Shown: positions 46,335 through 55,568 of the stretch, piece by piece
Layout of the letters: each line of letters starts with the position of its first letter
Numbering within the stretch: the stretch's first letter is position 1
Source: Cyanobacteria bacterium FACHB-502
GTDB taxonomy: Bacteria; Cyanobacteriota; Cyanobacteriia; Elainellales; Elainellaceae
Length of the DNA stretch: 64,000 nucleotides
Assembly (NCBI GenBank): GCA_014695325.1
Contig: JACJNZ010000071.1
Location: forward strand, 1 to 64,000
Direction: 5' to 3'
Notes under the pieces: model-generated
What the model was told of the DNA's origin: nothing
The model's database searches: none
What the model saw: only the letters and a program-made list of their open reading frames with translations
Position numbers and translations under genes: made by a program

Positions 46335-48632
46335 ATGACTCCTCCCCAGACACCCAACCCAGCCCCAAATCCTCAGCCGCCCAATCCTTCACCCAACCCG
46401 CCGAAAACCCTCTTGGGGGCACTGACTCAGGCGGTGCGAACGGTGCAGGCGCGGGTCGATTTTACCAAGCTTCGGCTTAAGCCTAATGCCAGAGTCCCCG
46501 AACTTCTGGTGCAGGATGCCGACGCAACCCAGGCTGAAACCTATCCCTTGCTGGGCGAAAGCTACCTGCTAGGACGCAGCTCCAAGTCCTGCGATATCGT
46601 GGTGCGAAATCCGGTTGTGAGTCAGGTTCATCTGTCGCTGACGCGGGATAAGCGCAAGCCGAATGCGCCCTTTGTGCTGCGCGACGAAAATTCGACCAAC
46701 GGAATCTATCGCGGCAAGCGGCGAGTCACCAAGTTTCCCCTGCGGCATGGGGATATTTTGACTCTAGGGCCCCCAGAACTGGCGGCAGCCGTCCGCGTTC
46801 AGTATCACGATCCCCCACCTTGGTATGTCAGAGCCTTTCGCTACGGGCTATATGGCGCAACAGGGGTGACTGCGCTCACGGCTTGCTGGGTCGGGTTAGA
46901 GTGGCAAAAGTTCTCGGTGCGTCCGCTGCCTGCCTCAGTTCAAGGTCCGGTCGTCGTTTATACGCGAGACGGAAAAACGCCGCTCAGCACCGTAGAAACT
47001 CGTCCGCACGTCGAGATGAAGCAGCTCAGCGATTTTTCGCCCTATTTGGCGGAAGCGGTGATTGCCTCAGAAGATACTCGCTACTACTGGCATTTAGGCG
47101 TTGATCCGCTCGGTATTTTGCGGGCGGCCGTCATCAACGTTCGGGACGGCCAAATCCTGGAAGGTGGCAGTACCGTCACCCAGCAGCTTGCCCGCAGCAT
47201 TTTCCGTGACTATGTAGGAACCGAAGACTCTGCCGGACGCAAACTGCGTGAAGCGGTTGCTGCCTTGAAGCTAGAGACGTTTTACAGCAAAGACGACCTG
47301 ATGCTGACCTATCTGAATCGGGTTTATCTGGGGAACGGGAACTACGGCTTTGAGGACGCGGCACAGTTTTACTTCGGCAAATCTGCTAAAGACCTTTCGC
47401 TGTCAGAAGCCGCAACGCTGGTCGGAATTTTGCCTGCGCCGAACCGCTTTAATCCGGTGCGGGACTACGAGACGGCAGTGCAGTTTCGTGATCGCGTTCT
47501 CAACCGCATGGCAGCCCAGGGCAAAGTCAGCCAGGAAGACGCCCAACGTGCCCGTCGATCGCGCATCGAAATTAATCCCGCAGCCGTTAAGCAGCTGCAA
47601 AGCACGATCGCCCCTTATTTCTACGGTGAGGTGTTTGCGGAACTCGAACGCCTGCTAGGAGAGCAGCTCGCCCAGGAAGGAAATTTTGTCGTCGAAAGCA
47701 CCCTCGATCAGCGAATTCAGCAGGTCGCAGAATCCTCACTGAGAACTGCCGTAACGGACACGGGCACCTCGGTAGGTTTCTCGGAAGGGGCAATGGTGAC
47801 GCTAGATTCCCAGTCGGGCGAAGTACTGTCAATGGTCGGTGGTGCGGACTACCAGCAGAGCCAGTTTAATCGGGCAACCCAGGCATATCGCCAGCCCGGA
47901 TCGACATTCAAAATCTTTGCCTATGTTGCCGCACTGGAGCAGGGAACCTCGCCCTATACCTCGTTTTCCTGTGCCCCGTTGACCTGGGAGGGACAGTCGT
48001 TTGAGGGCTGTCGATCGGGCAGCGGCAGTCTGGATATGTTTGGGGCAGTGGCTCAATCCGAGAATCCGGTCGCACTGCGGGTGGCGCAAGACGTGGGACT
48101 CGATCGCGTCATTCAAACCGCAAAGCGAATGGGCATCACGGCTGATCTGCAGGCTACCCCCGGATTGATTCTGGGACAAAGCGAAGTGAATCTGCTCCAG
48201 CTCACGGGTGCCTTTGGCGTACTGGCAAATCAGGGAGTAAGCCATCGTCCTCACTTAATCCGCCGCATTTTTGACAGCAGCGATTGCCAGAATGTGAACG
48301 ATGCAAGAACGTGCCGTGTGATTTACGACTACAGCAAAGACGCAGAGGCAAATGTCACCGTTCTCTCACCTGAAGTTGCAAATACCATGACTTCCTTGCT
48401 GCAAGGGGTTGTGCAGTCGGGCACCGGACGAGCTGCCTCTCTCGGTTTAGGTGAAGCAGGCAAAACAGGAACAACCAATGACAATGTTGACCTCTGGTTT
48501 GTTGGCTACATTCCTAGCCAATCACTGGTGACAGGAGTTTGGTTTGGTAACGATGACAACACCCCAACGAACGGCACAAGCGGCGATGCAGCCCAGCTTT
48601 GGGGAAACTTCATGGGACAGATTGCCCGATAA
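46335..48632 (+). CDS. Penicillin-binding protein 1 with N-terminal FHA domain
   Basis: A 765-residue class A PBP. A Pro/Asn-rich cytoplasmic start is followed by an FHA domain (about 60-155: YLLGRSSKSCDIVVRNPVV and DENSTNGIY), a membrane helix (about 175-195), a GT51 glycosyltransferase (EDTRYYWHLGVDPLG, GGSTVTQQLARS) and a transpeptidase with SxxK in GSTFKIF, SEN and KTGTT. It polymerises and cross-links peptidoglycan. The FHA domain binds phospho-Thr, so the enzyme may be controlled by Ser/Thr kinases. The start is the ATG at 46335, not the in-frame TTG at 46317. Confidence 0.95.
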   Translation: MTPPQTPNPAPNPQPPNPSPNPPKTLLGALTQAVRTVQARVDFTKLRLKPNARVPELLVQDADATQAETYPLLGESYLLGRSSKSCDIVVRNPVVSQVHLSLTRDKRKPNAPFVLRDENSTNGIYRGKRRVTKFPLRHGDILTLGPPELAAAVRVQYHDPPPWYVRAFRYGLYGATGVTALTACWVGLEWQKFSVRPLPASVQGPVVVYTRDGKTPLSTVETRPHVEMKQLSDFSPYLAEAVIASEDTRYYWHLGVDPLGILRAAVINVRDGQILEGGSTVTQQLARSIFRDYVGTEDSAGRKLREAVAALKLETFYSKDDLMLTYLNRVYLGNGNYGFEDAAQFYFGKSAKDLSLSEAATLVGILPAPNRFNPVRDYETAVQFRDRVLNRMAAQGKVSQEDAQRARRSRIEINPAAVKQLQSTIAPYFYGEVFAELERLLGEQLAQEGNFVVESTLDQRIQQVAESSLRTAVTDTGTSVGFSEGAMVTLDSQSGEVLSMVGGADYQQSQFNRATQAYRQPGSTFKIFAYVAALEQGTSPYTSFSCAPLTWEGQSFEGCRSGSGSLDMFGAVAQSENPVALRVAQDVGLDRVIQTAKRMGITADLQATPGLILGQSEVNLLQLTGAFGVLANQGVSHRPHLIRRIFDSSDCQNVNDARTCRVIYDYSKDAEANVTVLSPEVANTMTSLLQGVVQSGTGRAASLGLGEAGKTGTTNDNVDLWFVGYIPSQSLVTGVWFGNDDNTPTNGTSGDAAQLWGNFMGQIAR

Positions 48633-48845
48633 AAAACCCTAAGAATTTTCCATCGATACTATTGCAAAATATCAGTGTCTTTTGAATTTTAAAAAAGATG
48701 TTTTCTATTTTGCTGCGCTAACTCAATAGATCCGCTATTATTGCTTGCAAAGCAGTACTGGATTGCAGTATTAATGGGAATCATCTTCTCGTCTACCCTG
48801 CGTTTCCTTGAACTGCCACTCGTCTCGAATGGTTTGGAGAGAATT

Positions 48846-49148
48846 GTGACTATTTACGTTGGCAACCTGTCTTTTCAGGCAACTGAAGAGGATCTACGGG
48901 AAGTTTTCGCTGAGTATGGAAAAGTGAGTCGAGTCAGCTTACCAACCGATCGGGAAACCGGAAGGAAGCGGGGCTTTGCATTCGTCGAAATGGAAGACGA
49001 TGCTCAAGAGCAAAAGGCGATCGACGAACTTGACGGCGCAGAATGGCTCGGTCGCGAAATTCGAGTCAACAAAGCCAAACCCCGTGAAGAGGGCGGTGGC
49101 GGTGGTGGTGGTGGTCGTCGGAATGGCGGTGGCTATCCGAGAGGCTAG
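48846..49148 (+). CDS. Glycine-rich RRM RNA-binding protein
   Basis: A 100-residue protein of the cyanobacterial Rbp family. The RRM (about 1-80) has RNP2 IYVGNLSF and RNP1 KRGFAFVEM. The C-terminus is Arg/Gly-rich with an eight-Gly run. Such proteins are often cold-induced and act on mRNA; some help localise photosystem mRNAs. The GTG at 48846 with GGAGA 5-6 bp upstream is the start. The in-frame extension to 48741 is probably 5' UTR. Confidence 0.93.
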   Translation: MTIYVGNLSFQATEEDLREVFAEYGKVSRVSLPTDRETGRKRGFAFVEMEDDAQEQKAIDELDGAEWLGREIRVNKAKPREEGGGGGGGGRRNGGGYPRG

Positions 49149-49189
49149 ATGGTAACGCTTCTTCGATCGCATCCGGCAGCAGACGGCAA

Positions 49190-49217
49190 CTCCTCTAAAT
49201 GAGCTCCTCTAAATGAG
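49190..49217. repeat. 14-bp tandem duplication after the rbp gene
   Basis: CTCCTCTAAATGAG occurs twice in tandem in the short spacer between the RNA-binding protein gene and the GTPase gene. Confidence 0.8.
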
Positions 49218-49284
49218 CTAAAGAAGCTGCTTTCTATCGGTTCGGTAAGATCAAAAGAAGAACCCTTTATTTCTAGAGCCGCTC

Positions 49285-50811
49285 ATGTCTCGGTCAAGTC
49301 TTTTGTTAGTCCTGGTTGGCATCATCCTGGTGTTGGGGCTAACGATTTGGCTAATCGGTTCCTTGTCACAGCTCTACTACAGCATTGCGTGGACATCGCC
49401 ACTGCTGGCAAATTTGCTGCTGTTCCTCTTGATTGGACTGTTTGCAGCACTGGCGATCGTCCTGTTCTATTATGCGCTGCGATTCACGAAGCCAAAGCAA
49501 CCCAAGCGGCTGCCGACTGTTCCTGTCGAAAAGGTCGATGCGGCAAGAGAGACGCTGCGGGCAGTACAGCAGCAAATTGACCAGATCGAAGACGAAGTCA
49601 CCCGTCAGGCTCTTGCCAGCCGCACCCGTGAAATCGAAGAAAGCCTCAGCCGTCGGGAAATTCGAGTCGTGATCTTTGGCACAGGCTCTGCAGGCAAAAC
49701 GTCCCTGATCAACGCGATTATCGATCGCATTACCGGACAAACGGCGGGGGGGCAGGTTGGCGCACCGATGGGAACCACCTGTGTAGAATCCACCTCAAGA
49801 CTCCAGCTTCGCGGCTTGGGACGAGAGATTTTGCTGACTGACACCCCCGGAATCCTGGAAGCAGGCATCGCAGGAACAGAACGAGAACAGGCGGCGCGAA
49901 AGCTAGCGACCGAAGCCGATTTGCTGCTGTTTGTGGTCGATAACGATTTGCGCCAGTCTGAATACACCGTGCTTCGATCGCTTCTCACTATCGGCAAACG
50001 ATCGCTCCTCGTCTTCAACAAAACCGATTTATATCCCGAAGCCGACCTGGAAGCCCTGATTGCTCAGATTCAGCAGCGGCTTCAAGATTTAATCTCAGCA
50101 GAAGATATCATTCCGATCGCCGCCAACCCTCAGCCCGTGCAGCTCGAAAGCGGCGAATGGCTCACCCCTGAACCCGATATCTTTCCTTTGCTTCAGCGCA
50201 TCGCAGCCGTTTTGCGATCGGAAGGCGAAAATTTGGTGGCGGACAACATTCTGCTGCAATCCCAGCAGCTTAGCGAAGCGGCACGGCAGCAAATCGACGA
50301 CCAGCGACGACAGCAGGCAGAAAAAGTTGTCGATCGCTATCAGTGGATTGTAGCAGGAGCCGTTACCGTCACTCCTTTACCGGGAGTCGATCTGTTAGCA
50401 ACGGCGGCAATTAACGCCCAAATGGTGATCGAGCTGGGGCGCATCTACGGCTGCGAAATTAATCTGGAGCGAGGAAAGGATCTGGCAATTTCCTTAGCAA
50501 AAACCCTGGTCAGTCTGGGCGTAGTGCGCGGCGCGTTTGAACTGCTCTCAATTACGCTGCAAACCAATGTGGGAACCTTTCTCGTCGGTCGAGCCATTCA
50601 AGGCGTGACGGCAGCCTATCTCACACGAATTGCTGGAAAAAGCTTTATCGAATACTTCCGTCGCAATCAAGACTGGGGCGACGGCGGCATGACGGAAGTG
50701 GTGCAGGAACAGTTTCGCCTGAATCAGCGCGACGAGTTCATCCGAGCCTTTATGCAGGATGCGATCGACCGAGTGGTGCAGCCGCTAGTTAATGCTAAGC
50801 AGGCTCCTTGA
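49285..50811 (+). CDS. Membrane GTPase with DUF697 domain
   Basis: A 508-residue protein. Two membrane helices near the start (about 5-27 and 37-60) are followed by a coiled segment and an Era/YcjX-like GTPase: G1 GTGSAGKTSL near 131, G3 DTPGI and G4 NKTD. The C-terminal DUF697 domain (about 345-470, PLPGVDLLATAAINAQM) is hydrophobic and probably membrane-associated. Proteins of this type are widespread in cyanobacteria and plastids with no fixed function. It stands alone. Confidence 0.88.
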   Translation: MSRSSLLLVLVGIILVLGLTIWLIGSLSQLYYSIAWTSPLLANLLLFLLIGLFAALAIVLFYYALRFTKPKQPKRLPTVPVEKVDAARETLRAVQQQIDQIEDEVTRQALASRTREIEESLSRREIRVVIFGTGSAGKTSLINAIIDRITGQTAGGQVGAPMGTTCVESTSRLQLRGLGREILLTDTPGILEAGIAGTEREQAARKLATEADLLLFVVDNDLRQSEYTVLRSLLTIGKRSLLVFNKTDLYPEADLEALIAQIQQRLQDLISAEDIIPIAANPQPVQLESGEWLTPEPDIFPLLQRIAAVLRSEGENLVADNILLQSQQLSEAARQQIDDQRRQQAEKVVDRYQWIVAGAVTVTPLPGVDLLATAAINAQMVIELGRIYGCEINLERGKDLAISLAKTLVSLGVVRGAFELLSITLQTNVGTFLVGRAIQGVTAAYLTRIAGKSFIEYFRRNQDWGDGGMTEVVQEQFRLNQRDEFIRAFMQDAIDRVVQPLVNAKQAP

Positions 50812-51245
50812 AAGGCGATTTGATTTGAAAAGTGAACTTGTGACCTGAACTGCTTCCAGTTTCTGGCTAGCTTGTACATCTGCGTTAAGTCGGCGATCGT
50901 TGTAGGTTTTGCAGTTCCCTGATACTTCTCTAAACGCCTGATAAAAAACTCGATCGCACCGTAATCTTTACTTCAACTTGATAAAGCAACTTCATTCCTT
51001 CAAGCAGCAATTCGGGAATCACCGATACAAAGAATGTAGGTTAGAGAGTTCCCTGCATAATTCAGAACTGCCGTGATTTAAATCAATCACGAATTGGGTG
51101 TATCCGTCACAATTTGCAAAGCCAATCGAGCAAGACGTGAAACTTCACGCTGCTTAAAGAAGTCGTGGTTAATTAGCCCCCAAAGTGGGAACACTCTTGA
51201 CAGGCAATCTATGCCCCCTTACACCGGAGCACTGAGACGAACACT
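50812..51245. promoter_or_regulatory. Long upstream region of the sigma factor gene
   Basis: This 434-bp spacer has no credible gene and should hold the sigma factor promoter and leader. A TTGACA hexamer lies at 51193, about 50 bp before the start, but no good -10 match at the usual spacing was seen. Confidence 0.4.
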
Positions 51246-52511
51246 ATGACAGCAAGACCTTTTCGCGCTGATCTTGATTACGCTGAATCAGCCAGTGTCG
51301 TCAACTTTGAAATGAATGGTGAACACGATGCCTCTGACTTCTCTTTGGAACAGGCAGAAACAGAGCTAGTCAGCCTGGACTTTGAGGATGCAGATCCAAA
51401 TCAACTTTTGCGAAACGCCAACCGACGCACCACTGATCTTGTGCGGCTCTATCTCCAGGAAATCGGGCGGGTGCGGTTGCTGGGACGCGATGAAGAAGTT
51501 TCAGAAGCCCAAAGCGTTCAACGCTATATGCGCCTGGTAGAGCTTCGTAATGAAGCTGCCGAAAAAGGTGATGCAGAGATCCAGCCCTACGTGAAGCTGC
51601 TTGACATTCACGATCGGCTTGCCTCGCACCTTGGTCATCGTCCTTCCTGGGAACGGTGGGCAGTTGAAGCTGAAACCACCGTTGCTGATCTAAAAATAAT
51701 GCTGTCCACCGGAAAGCGTCGCTGGGCAGAGCTGTCGGAAATGACCCCAGCAGAGCTGGACCAAGTTAAAAATGAAGGAACCCGCGCCAAAGATCACATG
51801 ATCAAGGCGAATTTGCGTCTGGTTGTCTCGGTTGCCAAGAAGTATCAGAATCGCGGACTTGATTTGCTGGATCTGATCCAGGAAGGAACACTGGGTCTGG
51901 AACGTGCCGTCGAGAAATTTGACCCCACCAAGGGTTATCGATTCAGCACCTATGCGTACTGGTGGATTCGTCAGGGCATTACCCGCGCGATCGCCACTCA
52001 AAGCCGCACAATCCGCCTGCCCGTTCACATCACCGAGAAGCTCAACAAAATCAAGAAGGCGCAGCGCAAGATTTCCCAGGAAAAAGGCAGAACTGCCTCA
52101 ATGGAGGACATCGCCGCCGAACTGGAAATGTCGCCTAGCCAGGTGCGAGAAGTGCTGCTGCGCGTACCCCGTGCCGTTTCGCTGGAAACCAAGGTGGGCA
52201 AAGAGCGGGATACGGAGCTGGGCGAACTGCTGGACGATCGCGACGGTGTAACTCCTGAGGAGCTGCTGATGCGCGAGGCACTCCACCGAGATCTTCAACA
52301 GCTCCTCACCGACCTCACTACTCGCGAACGCGATGTGATCCAAATGCGGTTTGGCTTGGGCAACGGTCAACCCTATTCACTGGCAGAAATTGGACGGGCA
52401 CTCGATCTCTCTCGTGAACGCGTTCGCCAGATTGAAGCCAAGGCACTGCAAAAGCTCAGACAGCCAAAGCGACGCAACCGCGTCCGGGACTATCTAGAAT
52501 CACTCAGCTAG
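51246..52511 (+). CDS. sigC: Group 2 sigma factor, SigC type
   Basis: A 421-residue sigma-70 protein. Region 1.2 DLVRLYLQEIGRVRLLGRDEE is followed by a long insert (residues about 90-170) that is characteristic of cyanobacterial SigC and absent from SigA/B/D. Region 2 includes YAYWWIRQGITRAI, region 3 VHITEKLNKIKKAQRK, and region 4.2 the helix-turn-helix SLAEIGRALDLSRERVRQIEA. It directs RNA polymerase to alternative promoters; SigC has roles in carbon, nitrogen and heat responses in other cyanobacteria. The SigC call rests on the insert, by eye. Confidence 0.85.
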   Translation: MTARPFRADLDYAESASVVNFEMNGEHDASDFSLEQAETELVSLDFEDADPNQLLRNANRRTTDLVRLYLQEIGRVRLLGRDEEVSEAQSVQRYMRLVELRNEAAEKGDAEIQPYVKLLDIHDRLASHLGHRPSWERWAVEAETTVADLKIMLSTGKRRWAELSEMTPAELDQVKNEGTRAKDHMIKANLRLVVSVAKKYQNRGLDLLDLIQEGTLGLERAVEKFDPTKGYRFSTYAYWWIRQGITRAIATQSRTIRLPVHITEKLNKIKKAQRKISQEKGRTASMEDIAAELEMSPSQVREVLLRVPRAVSLETKVGKERDTELGELLDDRDGVTPEELLMREALHRDLQQLLTDLTTRERDVIQMRFGLGNGQPYSLAEIGRALDLSRERVRQIEAKALQKLRQPKRRNRVRDYLESLS

Positions 52512-52635
52512 TTCAACCAGCGAGTTCAATCCACTTGCAAAAACTGATTCTTCATCATAACGATTCGCCTAAAAAACGATGAGTGCTAGGAACTGGGCTA
52601 ATCCCCGGTTCTTTTTATTTGTTTATACTGATTGC

Positions 52636-53466
52636 ATGACTTACGATACACAGGCAAGCCGGGAATGGTGGGCACAACGCTGGATCGATGTGCTGGAGTC
52701 ATTTGGCTGGGTGCGACGACTCGCCCGTGCCCGAAACTATGCGCGGGAAGGCAATGTGCTGAAAATTGAGTATCAGGGAGCCAAAGTCTCTGCACTCGTC
52801 CAGGGCACCGCACCCGAACCCTACAAAGTTAGCCTTTCCCTCGACCCATTTAACGATGAGCAGTGGCAGTATGTGATCGAGTCGATGGCAGAACGCGCCA
52901 TTTTCTCAGCCAAGCTGCTGGCGGGCGAGATGCCGCAAAATATCGAAGAAGTGTTTACAGCGAACGGGCTGAGCCTGTTTCCGCTCACAAAGTTTGACAT
53001 CCACAGCCGCTGTTCCTGTCCTGATCCGGCGAATCCCTGCAAGCATATTGGCGCACTTTACTATGTGCTGGGCGATCGCTTTAGCGAAGATCCGTTTGTG
53101 CTGTTTCAGCTTCGGGGACGCACTAAGGAGCAGATCATTACCGCTCTGCGGGAAATGCGAAGCGCGAAGACCGAAGGCGAATCTGACCTACCCCCGATCG
53201 AGACCGCTTCAACAAATCAAATTTCCCTCGATCGCTTCTGGCAGTACGATCAGCAGCTTGAGCCGTCTCTTGTCGTGATTGCGCCGCCGCCCAGCAGCGA
53301 AACGGTTCTGGATATTTTAGGAACGTTGCCCCTGAAATCTGACACGCCAGGCAATCAGGCGATCGTCTCAGCCCAGCACGTTCAGGAATATCTCAAATCC
53401 CTCTATGCCCAGGTGAGCCAGCAAGCGGTCCTCGCTGCGATGTCTACCGGAAATCAGGACAACTAA
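52636..53466 (+). CDS. SWIM zinc-finger protein
   Basis: A 276-residue protein from the ATG at 52636. The CxCx(n)CxH metal site is in SRCSCPDPANPCKHIGALYYVLG (about 121-143). The N-terminal region (EWWAQRWIDVLESFGW) and the remainder match the cyanobacterial SWIM proteins often found beside SNF2-type helicases, where they may bind nucleic acid or protein partners. No helicase is adjacent here. The function of this protein is not known. Confidence 0.85.
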   Translation: MTYDTQASREWWAQRWIDVLESFGWVRRLARARNYAREGNVLKIEYQGAKVSALVQGTAPEPYKVSLSLDPFNDEQWQYVIESMAERAIFSAKLLAGEMPQNIEEVFTANGLSLFPLTKFDIHSRCSCPDPANPCKHIGALYYVLGDRFSEDPFVLFQLRGRTKEQIITALREMRSAKTEGESDLPPIETASTNQISLDRFWQYDQQLEPSLVVIAPPPSSETVLDILGTLPLKSDTPGNQAIVSAQHVQEYLKSLYAQVSQQAVLAAMSTGNQDN

Positions 53467-53498
53467 TGCAGCTAGTTTTCAGCAATTGCTGGAAATAA

Positions 53499-53535
53499 GG
53501 CGATGCAAAGCAGTTCCCCTACGGGGTAATCGAGA
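53499..53535 (+). repeat. GC-rich hairpin repeat copy
   Basis: GGCGATGCAAAGCAGTTCCC, continuing CTACGGGGTAATCG, is a small palindrome (CCCCTACGGGG) flanked by GATG/ATCG. It matches the copies at 12396 and 58139. Confidence 0.7.
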
Positions 53536-53568
53536 AGCAATTCGAGAAAAATAGGATTGCCCAAATTA

Positions 53569-53754
53569 CTATTGCCCAAATTCTAATCGGGCTTGCTCGA
53601 CCAATTCTGGTGTCACCGTGTCTAGTTCTGCTTCACGGGCGAGGGCTTCAATGCGCTGTCTTGCCTGCGATCGGACGAAGAAAGGGATGTTTTTTAGCTT
53701 CGCTTCGGCTTCGGCAGTCCAAGTGGGGGAGTCGGAGAAGTGGGGGGTTGACAT
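53569..53754 (-). CDS. Free-standing PCP_red domain protein
   Basis: A 61-residue protein that is almost entirely the PCP_red domain found at the C-terminus of ChlB, the 57-kDa subunit of light-independent protochlorophyllide reductase. The motif [20 protein letters not shown] and the end ITPELVEQ-like sequence [14 protein letters not shown] are clear. In ChlB this domain caps the substrate site. Stand-alone copies occur in cyanobacteria; their role is unproven. It lies about 3 kb from chlN on the same strand. Confidence 0.85.
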   Translation of the reverse strand: MSTPHFSDSPTWTAEAEAKLKNIPFFVRSQARQRIEALAREAELDTVTPELVEQARLEFGQ

Positions 53755-54224
53755 GATGAGGAGATGGGGGATGAGGAGATGAAGGGGAGGCTGTTAGACG
53801 TGCTTGCAGAGTGGGAGAGAGATAGGGGCTTGAGTTCAATTTTGTCTTGAATTTAGAACTCTCGAGCTGCTCTGGAAACAGATCAACATAATGGAATTAT
53901 AGATAAGCTATTATCTATAGCTGAAGCAGCATTCTTTCACTTCGATAGTCGCTTGCCATTAATCTACTTGCCATTCGATCACCTCTTTCAGTTTGCCTTG
54001 CTTACAGTTTGCCTTGTTCAACGATTGCTGTGTCAGGGTTTACCTCAGTCGTAGCCCAGTATCTAGACACGAATTTGTTTTCATTACAAGTTCTTACTGC
54101 AAGGTTTCGTTGCAAGGTTTCATTGCAAACCGATCGCGCAGGTCTACAGCATGTTTAGCGCAGGTTTAGCCTGTTTACTCAAACCTTGATTTACGCTAGC
54201 CCGATTCAAAAGGAGTTAGTTGCT
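53755..54224. other. Spacer with polypurine tract and small tandem duplications
   Basis: This 470-bp spacer begins with a purine-rich tract (GATGAGGAGATGGGGGATG, 53753-53790) and contains a 13-bp duplication (GCAAGGTTTCRTT twice at about 54100-54127) plus imperfect repeats of CTTGCCATT and GTTTGCCTTG. No gene is supported. Confidence 0.6.
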
Positions 54225-55538
54225 ATGCTTCACCGGATTCAACCCAAAATTCAGAATCGTTTGCAGCTTGTGCAGCGATCGTTCAAGACTGCCTTTGCCA
54301 GGGGCATATTACTCTTTGTAGTTGCGGGCTGTGCTGTGCCTCAAATTTCATCGGCTCCTTCCACGAGTTCTCCGGCAACGGGCACTAGTTCTGAGCCGGC
54401 TACTGCCACAAAAGAGAACAATCAGACTGGAGGATCTAATCAAACGATCGCTCAGGCTCCTGCTTCTGGTGCAGCGCAACGCTATCGACAAACGGTTGTT
54501 CTAGACGGGCTAGAGCATCCCTGGAGTATGGCATGGCTTCCCGATGGGGCAATGCTGGTGACAGAGCGACCGGGGCGGCTGCGAATTGTGCGCAATGATG
54601 TGCTTGATCCAACGCCGATCGCCGGAGTACCACCCGTGTTTGCATCGGGGCAGGGCGGATTGATGGAGGTGTCGCTTCACCCGCAGTTTGCCCAAAATCG
54701 GTTTGTTTACCTGACTTATTCTCACGGCAATGCCTCCGCCAATCAAACCCGTGTAGCGCGTGGTGTGCTGGAGGGTCAAACCTTGCGCGATGTGCAGACC
54801 ATTTTTGAAGCGGCTCCGCAAAAGTCGAGCACGCAGCATTTTGGCTCCCGGATTCAATGGCTCCCCGATGGAACGATGCTGGTGTCGATCGGTGATGGCG
54901 GCAACCCACCTGTTTCGCTTAACGGCGATCTAATTCGCAGGCAGGCACAAAATTTGCAAAGCCGTCTTGGTAAGATTGTGCGGCTCAACGATGACGGCTC
55001 GATTCCTGCTAATAATCCGTTTGCATCGAATGCCAATGCTGATCCGGCAATCTGGAGCTACGGACACCGCAATATTCAGGGGCTGACCCTTAATCCGGCA
55101 ACGGGGCAAGTTTGGGCAACGGAACACGGGGCACGGGGCGGCGATGAGCTAAATCAAATGCAGGCAGGCAATAACTATGGGTGGCCCCTGGTCACTTACA
55201 GCCGGGAATATTCAGGCGGCGAAATTTCCTCAGAACGATCGCGCCCCGGATTAATCGACCCCAAAACGGTCTGGCAATCTGGCATTGCACCCTCTGGTCT
55301 GACCTTTTACACGGGCGATCGACTCTCTGGCTGGAAGGGCGATTTGTTTGCCGGAGGACTGGTGGGACAGGCAATCCAGCGCATTGATCTCGATGCTTCA
55401 GGAAACGTGGTGGGTCAACAGACGATCGCCATCAATCAGCGCGTGCGGGATGTGCGTCAGGGTCCAGATGGCTTGCTATATGTTTTAACGGATGAATCTA
55501 ACGGACAGATGATTCGCATTGAGCCTGTTGCTCCCTAG
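54225..55538 (+). CDS. PQQ-type soluble sugar dehydrogenase (lipoprotein)
   Basis: A 437-residue protein with AAGGAG 9 bp before the ATG at 54225. A lipoprotein signal (LLFVVAGC, about residues 26-33) is followed by a Ser/Thr-rich linker and a six-bladed propeller of the glucose/sorbosone dehydrogenase family (GLEHPWSMAWLPDGAMLVTE, SYGHRNIQGLTLNP, TEHGARGGDELN). Relatives oxidise aldoses in the periplasm with PQQ; whether this strain makes PQQ is unknown. A UbiA-family gene follows 30 bp later, likely in one operon. Confidence 0.9.
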   Translation: MLHRIQPKIQNRLQLVQRSFKTAFARGILLFVVAGCAVPQISSAPSTSSPATGTSSEPATATKENNQTGGSNQTIAQAPASGAAQRYRQTVVLDGLEHPWSMAWLPDGAMLVTERPGRLRIVRNDVLDPTPIAGVPPVFASGQGGLMEVSLHPQFAQNRFVYLTYSHGNASANQTRVARGVLEGQTLRDVQTIFEAAPQKSSTQHFGSRIQWLPDGTMLVSIGDGGNPPVSLNGDLIRRQAQNLQSRLGKIVRLNDDGSIPANNPFASNANADPAIWSYGHRNIQGLTLNPATGQVWATEHGARGGDELNQMQAGNNYGWPLVTYSREYSGGEISSERSRPGLIDPKTVWQSGIAPSGLTFYTGDRLSGWKGDLFAGGLVGQAIQRIDLDASGNVVGQQTIAINQRVRDVRQGPDGLLYVLTDESNGQMIRIEPVAP

Positions 55539-55568
55539 CATCAAGATAATTCTGCTCTTGATTGGCTG

